This document shows, piece by piece, positions 28,707 through 39,427 of a stretch of 64,000 nucleotides of DNA. This stretch comes from Clostridium sp. AM58-1XD (lineage in GTDB: Bacteria; Bacillota; Clostridia; Lachnospirales; Lachnospiraceae), in assembly GCF_003464085.1 (NCBI RefSeq), contig NZ_QSDR01000007.1, positions 62,001 to 126,000 on the forward strand, read 5' to 3'. The number at the start of each line of letters is the position of its first letter. Within the stretch, counting starts at the first letter, position 1. A model generated the notes under the pieces. The model worked only from the letters and a program-made list of their open reading frames with translations. It searched no databases and was not told where the DNA came from. The translations under genes and the position numbers were made by a program.

Positions 28707-29681
28707 ATGTCTGGTGTGGAATATACCTATGCGGTTGCACGAATCCGTGCGATGGAGATGTCTCTGTTTTCTTCTACAACTATCGAACAGCTGATGGCTA
28801 TGAAGACATATGAGAGCTGTCTGCAGTTTCTGACCGAGAAGGGATGGGGAGATACGGACACTCCGATGGAGGCAGAAGCCATGCTTTCCAAAGAGCGTGA
28901 AAAGACATGGAGGGTAATCAGGGAACTGATGAAAGGCGATGATGAGATCCTGAATGTCTTTTCCTACCCGAATCTGTTTCACAATCTGAAGGCGGCAATT
29001 AAAGAAACCGTGACTTCGGATCAGCACGGCAGCATTTATTTTGATGACTGTGCGATTGATGGAACGGAGATGGTGAGGATCGTATCCGAACATGACTGGG
29101 AAGCGCTTCCTGAAAACATGAGGGAGGCAGCAAAAGAAGCCTATGAGACATTCCTCCATACAAGGGACGGACAGTTATGTGATGTCATTGTGGACAAGGC
29201 GGCTCTTGAAGCAGTATATGGAGCAGGCAAGCGTGCCTCGGATTCCATTATACGCGATTATGCGGAATCCACAGTGGCCGTGGCGGATATCAAAATTGCT
29301 GTCCGTTCACAGAAAACCGCGAAATCATTAGAATTTATGAAACGTGCAATGGCTCATTGCGACAGTCTTTCCACAGACCGTCTTGCAATGGCAGCTCTTG
29401 CCGGCATTGATGCAATATGTGAGTATCTCGAAGGTACTCCTTATGCGGAAGGAGCAAAGGCCTTAAAAGAGTCTCCATCGGCTTTTGAACGGTGGTGTGA
29501 CAACCAGCTGATTGAGACGATTAAACCGCAGAAATACAATCCATTTACAGCAGGGCCGCTCGTTGCCTATATGCTGGCTCGCGAAAATGAAATTAAAACG
29601 GTCCGAATCATTCTTACAGGTAAGCTTAATGAGCTTCCGGATGATCTGATCCGGGAAAGGATAAGGGAAATGTATGTATAA
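28707..29681 (+). CDS. ntpC: V-type ATP synthase subunit C (d subunit)
   Basis: A 324-residue all-helical subunit that connects the central stalk to the K ring. The N-terminal YAVARIRAMEMSLFSS, EQLMAMKTYESCLQFLTEKGW and the C-terminal CDNQLIETIKPQKYNPFTAGPLVAYMLARENEIK with LIRERIREMYV are typical. The start is ATG 28707 with AAGGAGG upstream; a GTG at 28683 lacks such a site. It overlaps ntpG by 8 bases. Confidence 0.94.
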   Translation: MSGVEYTYAVARIRAMEMSLFSSTTIEQLMAMKTYESCLQFLTEKGWGDTDTPMEAEAMLSKEREKTWRVIRELMKGDDEILNVFSYPNLFHNLKAAIKETVTSDQHGSIYFDDCAIDGTEMVRIVSEHDWEALPENMREAAKEAYETFLHTRDGQLCDVIVDKAALEAVYGAGKRASDSIIRDYAESTVAVADIKIAVRSQKTAKSLEFMKRAMAHCDSLSTDRLAMAALAGIDAICEYLEGTPYAEGAKALKESPSAFERWCDNQLIETIKPQKYNPFTAGPLVAYMLARENEIKTVRIILTGKLNELPDDLIRERIREMYV

Positions 29682-29994
29682 AATAGCAGTACTCGGTGAT
29701 TATGACAGCATTTATGGTTTTGCGGCGCTGGGACTGGATACATTTCCAGTATCGGAACCGGAAGAAGGAGAGAAAAAGCTGGTATCCCTTGCGGCAGGCA
29801 GCTATGCGGTAATTTATATAACAGAAGCTCTGGCAGGTAAAATCGGTCACGCGATTGCCCGTTACAAAGACAGCCTTATGCCGTCCATTATCCTGATTCC
29901 GGGAATTTCCGGGAATACAGGCAAGGGAATTGAGGGTGTGAAAAAATCCGTGGAACAGGCAGTCGGCTCAGACATCCTGTTCAGCAATAATTAG
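29674..29994 (+). CDS. ntpG: V-type ATP synthase subunit F (NtpG)
   Basis: A 106-residue subunit of the central stalk that modulates V1 activity. It has the Rossmann-like start MYKIAVLGDYDSIYGFAALGL, AVIYITEALA and the C-terminal IILIPGISGNTGKGIEGVKKSVEQAVGSDI. The start overlaps ntpC by 8 bases. Confidence 0.94.
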   Translation: MYKIAVLGDYDSIYGFAALGLDTFPVSEPEEGEKKLVSLAAGSYAVIYITEALAGKIGHAIARYKDSLMPSIILIPGISGNTGKGIEGVKKSVEQAVGSDILFSNN

Positions 29995-30022
29995 AAGAGA
30001 GAAAGGTGGGTGAAACCTTCCA

Positions 30023-31792
30023 ATGAGCATAGGTACGATTAAAAAAGTAGCAGGACCGCTGGTTATTGCAGAGGGCATGCGCGATTCTAATATGTTCGAC
30101 GTGGTACGTGTAAGCAATCAGCGTCTGATTGGTGAGATAATTGAGATTCATGGGGACGAGGCATCCGTTCAGGTATATGAGGAGACATCAGGACTTGGCC
30201 CTGGCGAACCGGTAGAATCTATGGAAGTGCCGCTTTCCGTTGAACTGGGACCGGGCCTTATTTCCAGTATTTATGACGGAATACAGCGTCCTTTGGATGA
30301 AATTATGAAGGCGACGGGAAGCAACAACTTAAAACGAGGCGTTGAAGTACCGTCCCTGAAACGAGATAAGAAATGGCAGTTTACGCCTGTTGTGAAGCCG
30401 GGTGATGAAGTAGAAGCCGGCGATTTTATCGGAACGGTTATGGAAACTGATATTGTAGAGCATAGGATTATGGTGCCATATGGCGTAAGCGGAAAGATCA
30501 AAGAAATTAAGAGCGGAGAATTCACCGTAGAAGAAGTGGTTGCGGTTGTGACGACAGAAAACGGCGACAAAGAGCTGACCATGATGCAGAAATGGCCGGT
30601 GCGTAAAGGCCGTCCATATAAGAAAAAACTTCCTCCGCAGACTCCGCTCGTAACAGGACAGCGAGTGGTCGATGCATTTTTCCCAATCGCCCGAGGCGGC
30701 GTAGCTGCCGTACCCGGACCATTCGGAAGCGGTAAGACGGTAATCCAGCACCAGCTTGCAAAATGGGCTGAGGCAGACATTGTGGTCTACATTGGCTGCG
30801 GCGAACGTGGTAACGAGATGACGGACGTTCTGAACGAATTCCCGGAACTGAAGGATCCAAAAACAGGGAAATCCCTGATGGAACGTACGGTTCTGATTGC
30901 CAATACCTCTGATATGCCGGTTGCGGCACGTGAGGCCTCCATTTATACAGGAATTACGATTGCAGAGTATTTCCGCGATATGGGCTATTCGGTAGCGCTG
31001 ATGGCGGATTCCACATCGCGATGGGCGGAGGCGCTGAGAGAGATGTCGGGACGTCTGGAAGAGATGCCTGGTGAGGAAGGATACCCAGCATATCTGGGAA
31101 GCCGTCTTGCACAGTTCTATGAGCGTGCCGGAGACGTGATCTGTCTCGGAAAAGAAGGGCGTGAAGGCGCGCTGTCTGCAATTGGAGCAGTTTCTCCTCC
31201 TGGCGGTGATATTTCTGAACCTGTTTCCCAGGCGACGCTTCGAATCGTTAAGGTATTCTGGGGACTTGATTCTGCTCTGGCATATAAGCGTCATTTCCCG
31301 GCGATCAACTGGCTGACCAGCTATTCTCTCTATGTAGACAATATGGGCAAGTGGTTTAATGAAAATGTATCAGAAGACTGGATGACATGCCGGCAGGAGA
31401 TGATGAGCCTTCTGCAGGAAGAGGCAGAGCTGGAAGAAATCGTTAAGATGGTTGGTATGGATGCATTGTCTCCAACAGACCGTCTGAAGATGGAAGCGGC
31501 CAGATCCATTCGTGAGGACTTTCTTCATCAGAACTCTTTCCATGAAATCGATACCTATACTCCACTGAGGAAGCAGTTCCTGATGATGAAGCTTGTTCTG
31601 GACTTCTATAAAGAATCCAAAAAGGCTCTGGAAAACGGGGCGCCGATTAATAAGCTTATTAACATGGCTGTCCGTGAACGAATCGGCCGTTATAAGTATA
31701 CGATTAATGAAAACATCGAAAGCGAGTACCAGGCAATCAATGATGAACTGGCGAAAGAGATCGCAGGTGTATTTGGGAAGGAGGACTTCTAA
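30023..31792 (+). CDS. ntpA: V-type ATP synthase catalytic subunit A
   Basis: A 589-residue catalytic ATPase subunit. The Walker A sequence [17 protein letters not shown] is near residue 233, Walker B is in [35 protein letters not shown], and the A-specific bulge domain occupies about 110-200. The start has AAAGGTGG about 14 bases upstream. Its stop is immediately followed by the ntpB ATG (TAAATG). Full length. Confidence 0.97.
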   Translation: MSIGTIKKVAGPLVIAEGMRDSNMFDVVRVSNQRLIGEIIEIHGDEASVQVYEETSGLGPGEPVESMEVPLSVELGPGLISSIYDGIQRPLDEIMKATGSNNLKRGVEVPSLKRDKKWQFTPVVKPGDEVEAGDFIGTVMETDIVEHRIMVPYGVSGKIKEIKSGEFTVEEVVAVVTTENGDKELTMMQKWPVRKGRPYKKKLPPQTPLVTGQRVVDAFFPIARGGVAAVPGPFGSGKTVIQHQLAKWAEADIVVYIGCGERGNEMTDVLNEFPELKDPKTGKSLMERTVLIANTSDMPVAAREASIYTGITIAEYFRDMGYSVALMADSTSRWAEALREMSGRLEEMPGEEGYPAYLGSRLAQFYERAGDVICLGKEGREGALSAIGAVSPPGGDISEPVSQATLRIVKVFWGLDSALAYKRHFPAINWLTSYSLYVDNMGKWFNENVSEDWMTCRQEMMSLLQEEAELEEIVKMVGMDALSPTDRLKMEAARSIREDFLHQNSFHEIDTYTPLRKQFLMMKLVLDFYKESKKALENGAPINKLINMAVRERIGRYKYTINENIESEYQAINDELAKEIAGVFGKEDF

Positions 31793-33166
31793 ATGCCGAA
31801 AGAATATAGAACCATACAAGAAGTTGCCGGACCTCTGATGCTGGTACGGGGAGTTGAAAATGTAACATATGATGAACTTGGTGAAATCGAACTGGCGAGC
31901 GGTGAAACGAGGCGCTGCAAAGTTCTGGAGATAAACGGAAGCGACGCTCTGGTGCAGCTGTTCGAGAATTCTACAGGTATCAACCTTTCCAACAGCAAGG
32001 TGCGTTTCCTTGGCAGAACTATGGAGCTTGGCGTTTCTGAGGATATGCTGGGCCGCGTTTTTGACGGTCTGGGACGTCCGATCGATGGGGGGCCGGAAAT
32101 TCTTCCTGATGAAAGAAGAGATATCAATGGACTCCCGATGAATCCGGCAGCAAGAAGTTATCCGGAAGAGTTTATTCAGACCGGCGTATCAGCGATTGAT
32201 GGTCTGAATACTCTGGTTCGTGGGCAGAAGCTGCCGATTTTCTCGGCTTCCGGTCTTCCTCATGCAAATCTGGCGGCGCAGATCGCGAGGCAGGCTAAGG
32301 TACGCGGAACAAGTGAACCCTTTGCCGTTGTGTTTGCAGCAATGGGTATTACGTTTGAGGAATCCAACTTCTTTATCGAAAGCTTTAAAGAGACGGGTGC
32401 TATCGACAGAACCGTGCTTTTCATCAACCTGGCAAATGACCCTGCTGTAGAGCGTATTGCGACACCACGAATGGCGCTTACGGCTGCAGAGTATCTGGCT
32501 TTTGAAAAGGAAATGCATGTACTTGTTATTCTGACAGACATTACAAACTATGCGGATGCCCTTCGTGAAGTATCTGCAGCGCGTAAAGAAGTTCCCGGAC
32601 GCCGTGGTTACCCTGGATACATGTACACGGACCTGGCCTCCCTCTATGAGAGAGCGGGACGTCAGAGAGGCAAAAAAGGCTCTATTACCATGATTCCGAT
32701 CCTTACTATGCCTGAAGATGACAAAACTCATCCGATTCCTGACCTTACAGGCTATATTACGGAAGGCCAGATCATTCTGAGCCGTGAGCTTTACAGAAAG
32801 GGAATTACACCTCCAATCGACGTACTTCCGTCTCTGTCACGACTGAAGGATAAAGGTATCGGTGAAGGAAAAACACGTGCAGATCATTCCAACACGCTGA
32901 ACCAGCTGTTCGCGGCATATGCACGTGGTAAAGAGGCGAAGGAACTCATGGTTATCCTGGGTGAGGCGGCTCTTTCCGATATCGACCTTATTTATGCGAA
33001 ATTTGCGGATGCATTCGAAAAAGAATATGTATCCCAGGGATATGAGGCAAACCGCGATATTGAAGAGACGCTCCGTATTGGCTGGAAGCTTCTTTCCATC
33101 CTTCCAAGGAGTGAGCTGAAACGTATCGATGATAAATACCTTGACCTGTATTATGGAAAAGACTGA
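31793..33166 (+). CDS. ntpB: V-type ATP synthase regulatory subunit B
   Basis: A 457-residue non-catalytic B subunit. It lacks a normal P-loop, having [21 protein letters not shown] at that position, and contains [42 protein letters not shown]. It alternates with A subunits in the V1 ring. The start directly abuts the ntpA stop, and AAGGAGG lies in the ntpA 3' end. Confidence 0.97.
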   Translation: MPKEYRTIQEVAGPLMLVRGVENVTYDELGEIELASGETRRCKVLEINGSDALVQLFENSTGINLSNSKVRFLGRTMELGVSEDMLGRVFDGLGRPIDGGPEILPDERRDINGLPMNPAARSYPEEFIQTGVSAIDGLNTLVRGQKLPIFSASGLPHANLAAQIARQAKVRGTSEPFAVVFAAMGITFEESNFFIESFKETGAIDRTVLFINLANDPAVERIATPRMALTAAEYLAFEKEMHVLVILTDITNYADALREVSAARKEVPGRRGYPGYMYTDLASLYERAGRQRGKKGSITMIPILTMPEDDKTHPIPDLTGYITEGQIILSRELYRKGITPPIDVLPSLSRLKDKGIGEGKTRADHSNTLNQLFAAYARGKEAKELMVILGEAALSDIDLIYAKFADAFEKEYVSQGYEANRDIEETLRIGWKLLSILPRSELKRIDDKYLDLYYGKD

Positions 33167-33185
33167 GGAAAGAAGGTGATTTACC

Positions 33186-33866
33186 TTGGCATCAACACAA
33201 GTGAATCCAACCAGAATGGAGCTTACAAAGCTGAAGAAAAAGCTGACGACTGCCGTTAGAGGCCACAAGCTCCTGAAGGATAAACGTGATGAGCTGATGC
33301 GTCAGTTCCTGGACCTGGTAAGGGAAAATATGGGACTTCGTGAGAAGGTAGAGGCCGGAATCCGCAGTGCAAATAAGAATTTTGTCATAGCCAAGGCAGG
33401 AATGTCAGAGGAAATCCTCCATACAGCCTTGATGGCGCCAAAACAGGAGGTTTATCTGGAGACAGATAAAAAGAATGTTATGAGCGTTGATATCCCTGTT
33501 TTTGAATACAAGACAAGGACTGCGGATGAAAGCGATATTTATTCTTATGGCTTTGCATTTACCTCCAGCGACCTGGATGGGGCAGTGAAATCACTGGCGG
33601 ATATTCTGCCGGATATGCTGCGGCTGTCGGAAGTGGAAAAAGCATGCCAGCTGATGGCTGCTGAGATTGAAAAGACAAGGCGCCGCGTAAACGCACTGGA
33701 ACACGTGATCATCCCGGAGACGCAGAAGAATATCAAATACATTACGATGAAGCTGGATGAAAATGAAAGAAGTACGCAGATCCGCCTGATGAAGGTGAAG
33801 GATATGATGCTCGAAGAGGCACATCATTACAGCGAAAAATCAGCAGCTTATGCGAGCGAAGCATAG
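33186..33866 (+). CDS. ntpD: V-type ATP synthase subunit D
   Basis: A 226-residue central-stalk subunit. Two long coiled-coil helices flank a short beta region: VNPTRMELTKLKKKLTTAVRGHKLLKDKRDELMR at the N-terminus and VNALEHVIIPETQKNIKYITMKLDENER at the C-terminus, both family signatures. The start is TTG 33186 with AGAAGGTGAT before it. It is the last gene of the operon; ntpH and ntpJ of Enterococcus are absent. Confidence 0.95.
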   Translation: MASTQVNPTRMELTKLKKKLTTAVRGHKLLKDKRDELMRQFLDLVRENMGLREKVEAGIRSANKNFVIAKAGMSEEILHTALMAPKQEVYLETDKKNVMSVDIPVFEYKTRTADESDIYSYGFAFTSSDLDGAVKSLADILPDMLRLSEVEKACQLMAAEIEKTRRRVNALEHVIIPETQKNIKYITMKLDENERSTQIRLMKVKDMMLEEAHHYSEKSAAYASEA

Positions 33867-33926
33867 CGGTATTTGAGACAGGAAAAGAGCAGAGGGTATT
33901 GCAAAAGTCTAATCAGACAAGTTTCC

Positions 33927-33974
33927 GCACCGGATTTTGCCTCGAGGCAGCGGCTAGGCCGCAGAATCTGGTGC
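33927..33974 (+). ncRNA. Compact three-way-junction RNA element (candidate)
   Basis: GCACCGGATT (33927-33936) pairs with AATCTGGTGC (33965-33974), one G-U; inside are two adjacent small hairpins, GCC-TCGA-GGC (33939-33948) and GCGGC-TAG-GCCGC (33950-33962). It sits 60 bases after ntpD. T-rich sequence follows only from 34009, so it is not a standard terminator. Confidence 0.35.
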
Positions 33975-34093
33975 TGGGATGATGTCTTGTGATTTTCGGC
34001 AATGCCTTCTTTTTCTTTTTGTTTTTGGCAAAGAGCATATTTGACTGAGGTGAAAGATAAGATCATAAGATTGAAAAAGAGGGGAGGCTGAAC

Positions 34094-34752
34094 ATGAAGG
34101 AATATTTTCCCTTTTGGGATAAACTCACGGCCGCACAGCAGAAGATTTTTCTTGGCATGCAAAAGAAAAAATTTCCCAAAGGAACGCTGGTGCATAATGG
34201 CTCTGAAGACTGTATTGGCCTTTTGGTCGTTCTTTCAGGTAGGCTTAGAGTTTATACGATACCTGATGAAGGCAAGGAAATTACCTTGTATCGCCTTCTT
34301 GAGAGAGATATCTGCCTTTTTTCTGCTTCGTGCATTATGAAAAGCATACAGTTTGATCTTGCAGTAGAGGCGGAAGAAGACACGGAAGTACTTCATATTC
34401 CGGCAAAGACATATAAAAAACTGATGGAAGAATCGGCTGCAGTTGCCAATTATACATCGGAACTCATGGCAGACCGTTTTTCTGAGGTCATGTGGCTGAT
34501 GGATCAGGTTATGAACAAAAAAATGGACAGCGTCTGGCGGCTTTCCTGCTGGAGGAGAGCGAGCTGGAGGGAGACTGCAAACTGTCGATTACTCATGAAC
34601 AGATTGCCCGTCATCTGGGCAGCGTCAGAGAGGTGGTTACCCGTATGCTTAAATATTTCCATCAGGAAGGAATGGTTAAGCTAGAGCGGGGTGTTCTGGA
34701 ACTGACTGATATGGATAAAATTGAGATTCTGGCTGAGGCCAGCAGGCGTTAG
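34094..34752 (+). CDS. Crp/Fnr-family regulator (frame broken near 34528)
   Basis: A regulator of about 219 residues. The N-terminal cyclic-nucleotide-binding-like beta barrel (KGTLVHNGSEDCIGLLVVLSGRLRVYTIPDEGKEITLY) runs to FSEVMWLMDQVMNKKMD. The frame then breaks; the winged HTH continues as RLAAFLLEESELEGDCKLSITHEQIARHLGSVREVVTRMLKYF. Adding one C at GGACAGCG gives the expected M-D-Q-R-L-A-A-F-L-L. It lacks the four-Cys Fe-S motif of Fnr; LERDICLFSASCIM is a family feature of the non-FNR branch found in clostridia. Its neighbour is a thioredoxin gene, so it may respond to redox state, but this is inference. GGGGAGG precedes the ATG. Confidence 0.85.
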
Positions 34753-34845
34753 CAGGAAATGTGATAAAATCACGGTAATGGATATTCTTTTCTGATATGA
34801 TAAAGACACCTGATAGAAAACAACAGATTGGAAAGGAGAATAACA

Positions 34846-35154
34846 ATGTCGATCCTGCATATAACAAAAGAAAACTTTGAAACGGAGGTTCTGAACTCGA
34901 AAGGAACTGTACTTGTGGATTTCTGGGCAGAATGGTGCATGCCATGCCGCATGATGATGCCGGTAGTTGATAAAATAGCAGAGGAAAATCCCTCCGTGAA
35001 GGTAGGGAAAATTAATATTGACGAACAGGAAGAACTGGCAAGTCGGTATAAGGTAATGACAATCCCCACATTAATGGTGTTCAAGGATGGGAAACCCGTT
35101 GAATCTTCCATCGGAGTCCAGACAAAGACATTTGTAGAAAAAATGTTAAAATAA
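34846..35154 (+). CDS. trxA: Thioredoxin (WCMPC active site)
   Basis: A 102-residue thioredoxin fold protein with the motif DFWAEWCMPCRMMMPVVDKI and the cis-Pro loop TIPTLMVFKDG. The active site is WCMPC where thioredoxins normally have WCGPC. The start at ATG 34846 follows AAAGGAG. It lies 93 bases after the Crp-like gene. It probably reduces protein disulphides in the cytoplasm; the Met substitution may change redox potential or partner choice. Confidence 0.9.
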   Translation: MSILHITKENFETEVLNSKGTVLVDFWAEWCMPCRMMMPVVDKIAEENPSVKVGKINIDEQEELASRYKVMTIPTLMVFKDGKPVESSIGVQTKTFVEKMLK

Positions 35155-35181
35155 AAAACGTCGGAAGACGGAAAAACCGAG

Positions 35182-35226
35182 CACTGCAGAAAGGCTGAAA
35201 GAATGAGCCTGGCTGCAGTGTTTTTT
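35182..35226 (+). terminator. Terminator of the thioredoxin gene
   Basis: CACTGCAG (35182-35189) pairs with CTGCAGTG (35213-35220), followed by TTTTTTGC; AGGC/GCCT forms an inner stem. Confidence 0.88.
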
Positions 35227-35407
35227 GCTTTCAAGGAAATACCTTGTTATTCGCAGAAACGGCTGTTTGATCAGAAGTCTGCCGAAGGCGAAGATTCCTT
35301 AAATGCGGATTCATTATTTCCTATTGCAAAAGTGAATAAATAGTTGTAGAATATAACGGTTATACAAAGCAACCGTTTTATTCTACAACTGTCTACTGGA
35401 GGTGGAT

Positions 35408-35835
35408 ATGGAGGTCAGGATTGGGATTATTCGACGCTGCGAACATCAGTATGTTGGTGAATGCCTGGAAAAGTACGGTCTACAGCCGATGGAAGGCAGA
35501 TTCTCTATTTATTAAGGGACTGCTGTTCCAAACAGGAGGATTTGTGCGGACGGATCAATCTGGATAAAGGGAGAATAGCAAGAACGCTTGCCCATTTGGA
35601 GGAGATTGGGTTGGTAACACGCACTGTAAACAGCAGATCGAGAAGAGAGAAGCTGGTTGAACTTACAGAAGAAGGCGAAAAAATGCTAAATATCATTTAC
35701 GGTATTTATAAAGATTGGGAAAATATCTGTTATCAGGGATTTTCTCAGGAAGAACGGGATGTCTACATGGGATATCTGACGAGGATTGCAGATAATATTA
35801 AGAATTATAAACGAGGAGGAAATGTGAATGGTTAA
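35408..35835 (+). CDS. MarR-family regulator (frame broken near 35493)
   Basis: A winged-helix regulator of about 142 residues. The true start is ATG 35408 after GGAGGTGG: MEVRIGIIRRCEHQYVGECLEKYGL then QPMEG, which breaks off; the next frame continues QILYLLRDCCSKQEDLCGRINLDKGRIARTLAHLEEIGLVTR. Adding one C at GAAGGCAGATT joins the two halves. The winged helix is complete (SRSRREKLVELTEEG). Its end overlaps the MATE start by 8 bases, so it probably controls that exporter. Confidence 0.85.
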
Positions 35836-37227
35836 AAATCTTACGGAAGGAAAGCCTTTAAAACTGCTGTTTTTCTTTGCGTTGCCTATGGTAGCGGGGA
35901 ACTTGTTTCAACAGCTGTACAACATGGTTGACTCAATGGTAGTAGGAAAATTTGTCGGTGAGGATGCTCTGGCTGCTGTTGGTTCATCTTTCCCGGTCGT
36001 CTTCTTGGCGATCGCAATTGCAGCGGGATTGTCCATGGGCTGTACGGTTGTTATTTCACAGCTCTTTGGGGCGGGACGAATTCATGAAATGATAACTACG
36101 GTATCCACATCATTGATTTCCCTTGGCGTTCTTGGCCTTATAATTATGGGAATTGGTGAGGTGATTGCTGAGCCGCTGCTTAAGCTTTTGGGAACGGACC
36201 CTGATATTATGGCGGATTCCCTTACATACCTGAGAATCTACTTTGGAGGGGCTGTATTCCTGTTTCTGTATAATACGCTCAACGGTATATATAATGCTCT
36301 GGGAGACAGTAAAACACCGCTGAAATTTTTAATCGTTTCGGCACTGACCAATATCGTACTGGATCTTCTGTTTGTTATCAAATTCGACATGGGTGTTGCA
36401 GGCGTTGCATGGGCAACACTGATTGCACAGGGGATTTGTGCAGTGTTTTCCTTCTTTGTATTGATACGCAGGCTTACGGCGCTGAAACGGGAGAAGGATG
36501 AGGAAGAAAATAAGATCATAAAACACAGATTAGATACTTTGACTCGATGGCGGTAGAACGAATTGCCAGTATTGGAGTCCCTTCCATGTTGCAGCAGTCT
36601 ATTGTGTCCCTCAGTATGATGATGATGCAGGGGCTCGTTAATTCTTATGGTAAAGTGTTTGTTGCAGGTTATACGGCTGCAACAAAAATTGACTCTCTTG
36701 CAATGCTTCCCAACATGAACTTTTCCAATGCCATGTCCAGCTATACCGCACAGAATATCGGAGCCGGCAAGACGGACAGGGTAAAAGAGGGCTACAAAGC
36801 CACTATGTTTATGATTGTTATATTTTCGGCGATTATTACAGGCGCAATTTTCCTGTTTGGCAATCAGCTGCTTGGATTGTTTCTGAATCAGGGTGAAGCG
36901 GGAAGTGCAATGGCTTATGGAATGAAATATATGAAAACCGTATCAGTATTCTATATTCTTATGGGATTTCTGTTTGTTGGCAACGGTGTACTGCGCGGTG
37001 CCGGCGATATGGGCGCATTTATGATGAGTTCTATGTCAAACTTGCTTTCGCGTGTCGTACTGGCGTATGCTCTTGCTCATTTTATCGGAGAAGATGCGAT
37101 TTGGTGGTCTATTCCAATTGGCTGGGCAGTTGGTTCCATTTTCTCATTCTTAAGAATCCGAAGTGGAAAATGGAGAGAAAAAGGAATTGTGAAGAAGGAA
37201 AAGGCTGATCCGGTGCAGGACAGCTGA
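35828..37227 (+). CDS. MATE-family multidrug exporter (frame broken near 36530)
   Basis: A 12-helix MATE exporter of about 466 residues. The N-lobe (LKLLFFFALPMVAGNLFQQLYNMVDSMVVGKFVG) runs to KIIKHRLDT; the C-lobe resumes as YFDSMAVERIASIGVPSMLQQSIVSLSM. One missing base at about 36530 explains the break. It starts within the last bases of the MarR gene, an arrangement typical of self-controlled exporters that pump cationic drugs or metabolites using Na+ or H+. The break lies at the loop between the two lobes. Confidence 0.88.
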
Positions 37228-37350
37228 CATAAAATCCCTTGATAAAAAATGTCTCTTCGGGTACAATAGGAGCAGAAAATATGTAACGGTTCAGACAGCC
37301 GTCTTCGCTGCCTGAATTGTTGCGAAAATACAAAAGGGAGGGTGTATTCT

Positions 37351-38277
37351 ATGAAAGAGACTACACTTGTAATAATGGCGGCGGGAATCGGAAGCCGATT
37401 CGGAGGCGGAATCAAGCAGCTGGAGCCAGTAGGGCCGAGCGGAGAGATTATCATGGATTATTCGATTCATGATGCACTGGAAGCTGGATTCAACAAAGTT
37501 ATTTTTATTATCCGTAAAGATCTGGAAAAGGATTTTAAAGAGATAATCGGCAACCGGATTGAAAGGATTGCAGATGTTTCTTATGCATTTCAGGAAACAG
37601 ATGATCTTCCGAAGGGCTTTGAAAAGCCGGCGGACAGAACGAAGCCGTGGGGAACCGGACAGGCGGTGCTCTGCATTAAGGGAATGGTCGAAGGGCCTTT
37701 TCTTGTGATTAACGCAGATGATTACTATGGCAAAGAAGGCTTTAAGAAGATCCATGACTATATGGTAAGCGATATGAAATCCGGCGGAGATGTATACGAT
37801 ATCTGTATGGGTGGATTTATCCTGCAGAATACGCTGAGCGAAAACGGAGGAGTCACAAGGGGCGTATGCCAGGTGAATCCGGACGGCACTCTAAAGGATG
37901 TGACAGAAACCTTCAATATTCAGATGAAGGCGGACGGGACGCTGGAAGCATATGATGAATCAGGAGAGCCTGTTTCAATCAGCCCGGCCCAGCATGTATC
38001 TATGAACATGTGGGGGCTTCCTGTAGAATTTCTGGATGAGCTGGAAAGAGGATTCCCGGAATTTCTGTCCAATCTTAAGGAAGGCGATATCAAATCAGAG
38101 TATCTTCTTCCAAAAGTAATCGATCGGCTGATCAAATCCGGCAGGGCCGAGGTGGCTGTCCTGGAAACGCAGGATAAGTGGTTTGGAGTTACCTATAAAG
38201 AGGATAAGGAAGCGGTTGTCGCATCCATCCGCACTTTGATTCAGAACGGCATTTATCCGGAAAAGTTGTTTGGATAG
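37351..38277 (+). CDS. Sugar nucleotidyltransferase (NTP-transferase domain)
   Basis: A 308-residue nucleotidyltransferase of the glucose-1-phosphate thymidylyl/uridylyl type. It has the Gly-rich nucleotide site VIMAAGIGSRFGGGIKQLEPVG, the acidic metal motif VINADDYYGKEG and GGVTRGVCQVNPDG. The start at ATG 37351 follows GGGAGG; a GTG nine bases before is less likely. The substrate sugar is not evident; no sugar biosynthesis genes are adjacent. A terminator follows at 38307. Confidence 0.85.
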   Translation: MKETTLVIMAAGIGSRFGGGIKQLEPVGPSGEIIMDYSIHDALEAGFNKVIFIIRKDLEKDFKEIIGNRIERIADVSYAFQETDDLPKGFEKPADRTKPWGTGQAVLCIKGMVEGPFLVINADDYYGKEGFKKIHDYMVSDMKSGGDVYDICMGGFILQNTLSENGGVTRGVCQVNPDGTLKDVTETFNIQMKADGTLEAYDESGEPVSISPAQHVSMNMWGLPVEFLDELERGFPEFLSNLKEGDIKSEYLLPKVIDRLIKSGRAEVAVLETQDKWFGVTYKEDKEAVVASIRTLIQNGIYPEKLFG

Positions 38278-38306
38278 ATTCAATATATATGGATTATAAG
38301 ATCGTG

Positions 38307-38351
38307 AAGGCAGGTCTCGGGAGAAGTAAGTCTCCGGGATCTGCCTTATTT
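38307..38351 (+). terminator. Terminator after the nucleotidyltransferase gene
   Basis: AAGGCAG (38307-38313) pairs with CTGCCTT (38341-38347), with inner GGAGA/TCTCC; ATTTGC follows. Confidence 0.75.
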
Positions 38352-38502
38352 GCTGCATGGGAAGAGTGCCGTATGTGATACGTTATTCAATGGCAGGCAA
38401 AAGGTATAGACAGGTATGGCCGGGAATATAATTAAGTGTTCAGGACGGCAGTAAATATCAGATGTTTTCGTGAGTGAAAGTAAAATGCGGGGATAAGATC
38501 AA

Positions 38503-39270
38503 ATGAGATTCGATATCAGACTTTATAAAATTGCAGCTCACAGAGGACTGCATAATATAAAAAAGGGAATTCCGGAAAACTCCATGGGCGCGTTCGAGCA
38601 GGCGGCAAGACACGGGCTTGCCATAGAGCTGGATATACATATGACCCTTGATAAGAAACTGGTTGTTTTTCACGACTACAATTTGAAGCGTATGACTGGA
38701 GAATGGGGCCTTATTGAGGAGAAAACGCTTGAGGAGCTTTCCGGCCTGCACCTTTTGGAAACGGCATATAAAATACCTCTTTTAGATGAAGTTCTGGAAA
38801 AAATTCATGGAAGAGTGCCTGTTATCATGGAGATCAAGACAGAACTTTTCCATGGGGAACTGGAAGGAATTCTTTGGAAAAGACTTCAACGTTATAAAGG
38901 TGAATTTGTGATAGAGTCTTTTAACCCATTTTCTGTTTTATGGTTTAAGAGGCATGCTCCGGAGGTCGTAAGGGGGCAGCTGGCCTGCTGCGACTATCCG
39001 GAAATTCATTCGTCTGTTAAGCGGTTTATTCTGAGGAACATGCTTATGAACTGCCTGACAAAACCTGATTTTGCGGCCTATTGTGTGAATGACCTTACTG
39101 AAAACCTGAGAGAACGGCTGGAGAAAAAAGGAATCGGGCTGATTGCCTGGACCATAAGGACAAGGGAAGAGGCGGTGAAGGCTATGACTCTCAGCGATGG
39201 GCTTATTTTCGAAAATATTACAGAAAAAGAGTTGAGAAGGATCGAGGAAGACAGACACTTTACAGTTTGA
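38503..39270 (+). CDS. Glycerophosphodiester phosphodiesterase
   Basis: A 255-residue cytoplasmic GDPD that hydrolyses glycerophosphodiesters to glycerol-3-phosphate and an alcohol. The active site is intact: AAHRGL with PENSMGAFEQAARHGLAIELDIHMTLDKKLVVFHD, and EIKTE plus AWTIR further on. No signal peptide. The predicted start has a GGGG site about 8 bases before. Single gene with a strong terminator. Confidence 0.9.
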   Translation: MRFDIRLYKIAAHRGLHNIKKGIPENSMGAFEQAARHGLAIELDIHMTLDKKLVVFHDYNLKRMTGEWGLIEEKTLEELSGLHLLETAYKIPLLDEVLEKIHGRVPVIMEIKTELFHGELEGILWKRLQRYKGEFVIESFNPFSVLWFKRHAPEVVRGQLACCDYPEIHSSVKRFILRNMLMNCLTKPDFAAYCVNDLTENLRERLEKKGIGLIAWTIRTREEAVKAMTLSDGLIFENITEKELRRIEEDRHFTV

Positions 39271-39296
39271 AAAGAGGTTAATGCAGAAGTAAAATC

Positions 39297-39374
39297 AGAC
39301 GTGCCTCCAATATCAGATTAGTATCCTGGCGGATGCCATGAAATGGAATCTAATATTGGAGGCACGTCTTTTTT
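39297..39374. terminator. Long terminator between gdpD and the XRE-cupin gene
   Basis: A 17-bp stem, 39297-39313 pairing with 39353-39369 (AGACGTGCCTCCAATAT and its complement), plus AGATT/AATCT inside, followed by TTTTTTAC. On the minus strand the tail is weaker, so the plus-strand gene is the main user. Confidence 0.9.
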
Positions 39375-39427
39375 ACAAAATTCTCATGATATGAATTCTA
39401 ATGGTCTGCCTTGCTATGGCGTCTCGA

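Noticed and set aside
30329..31294. Long minus-strand open frame opposite ntpA
   Set aside because: Shadow of a highly conserved ATPase gene on the plus strand.
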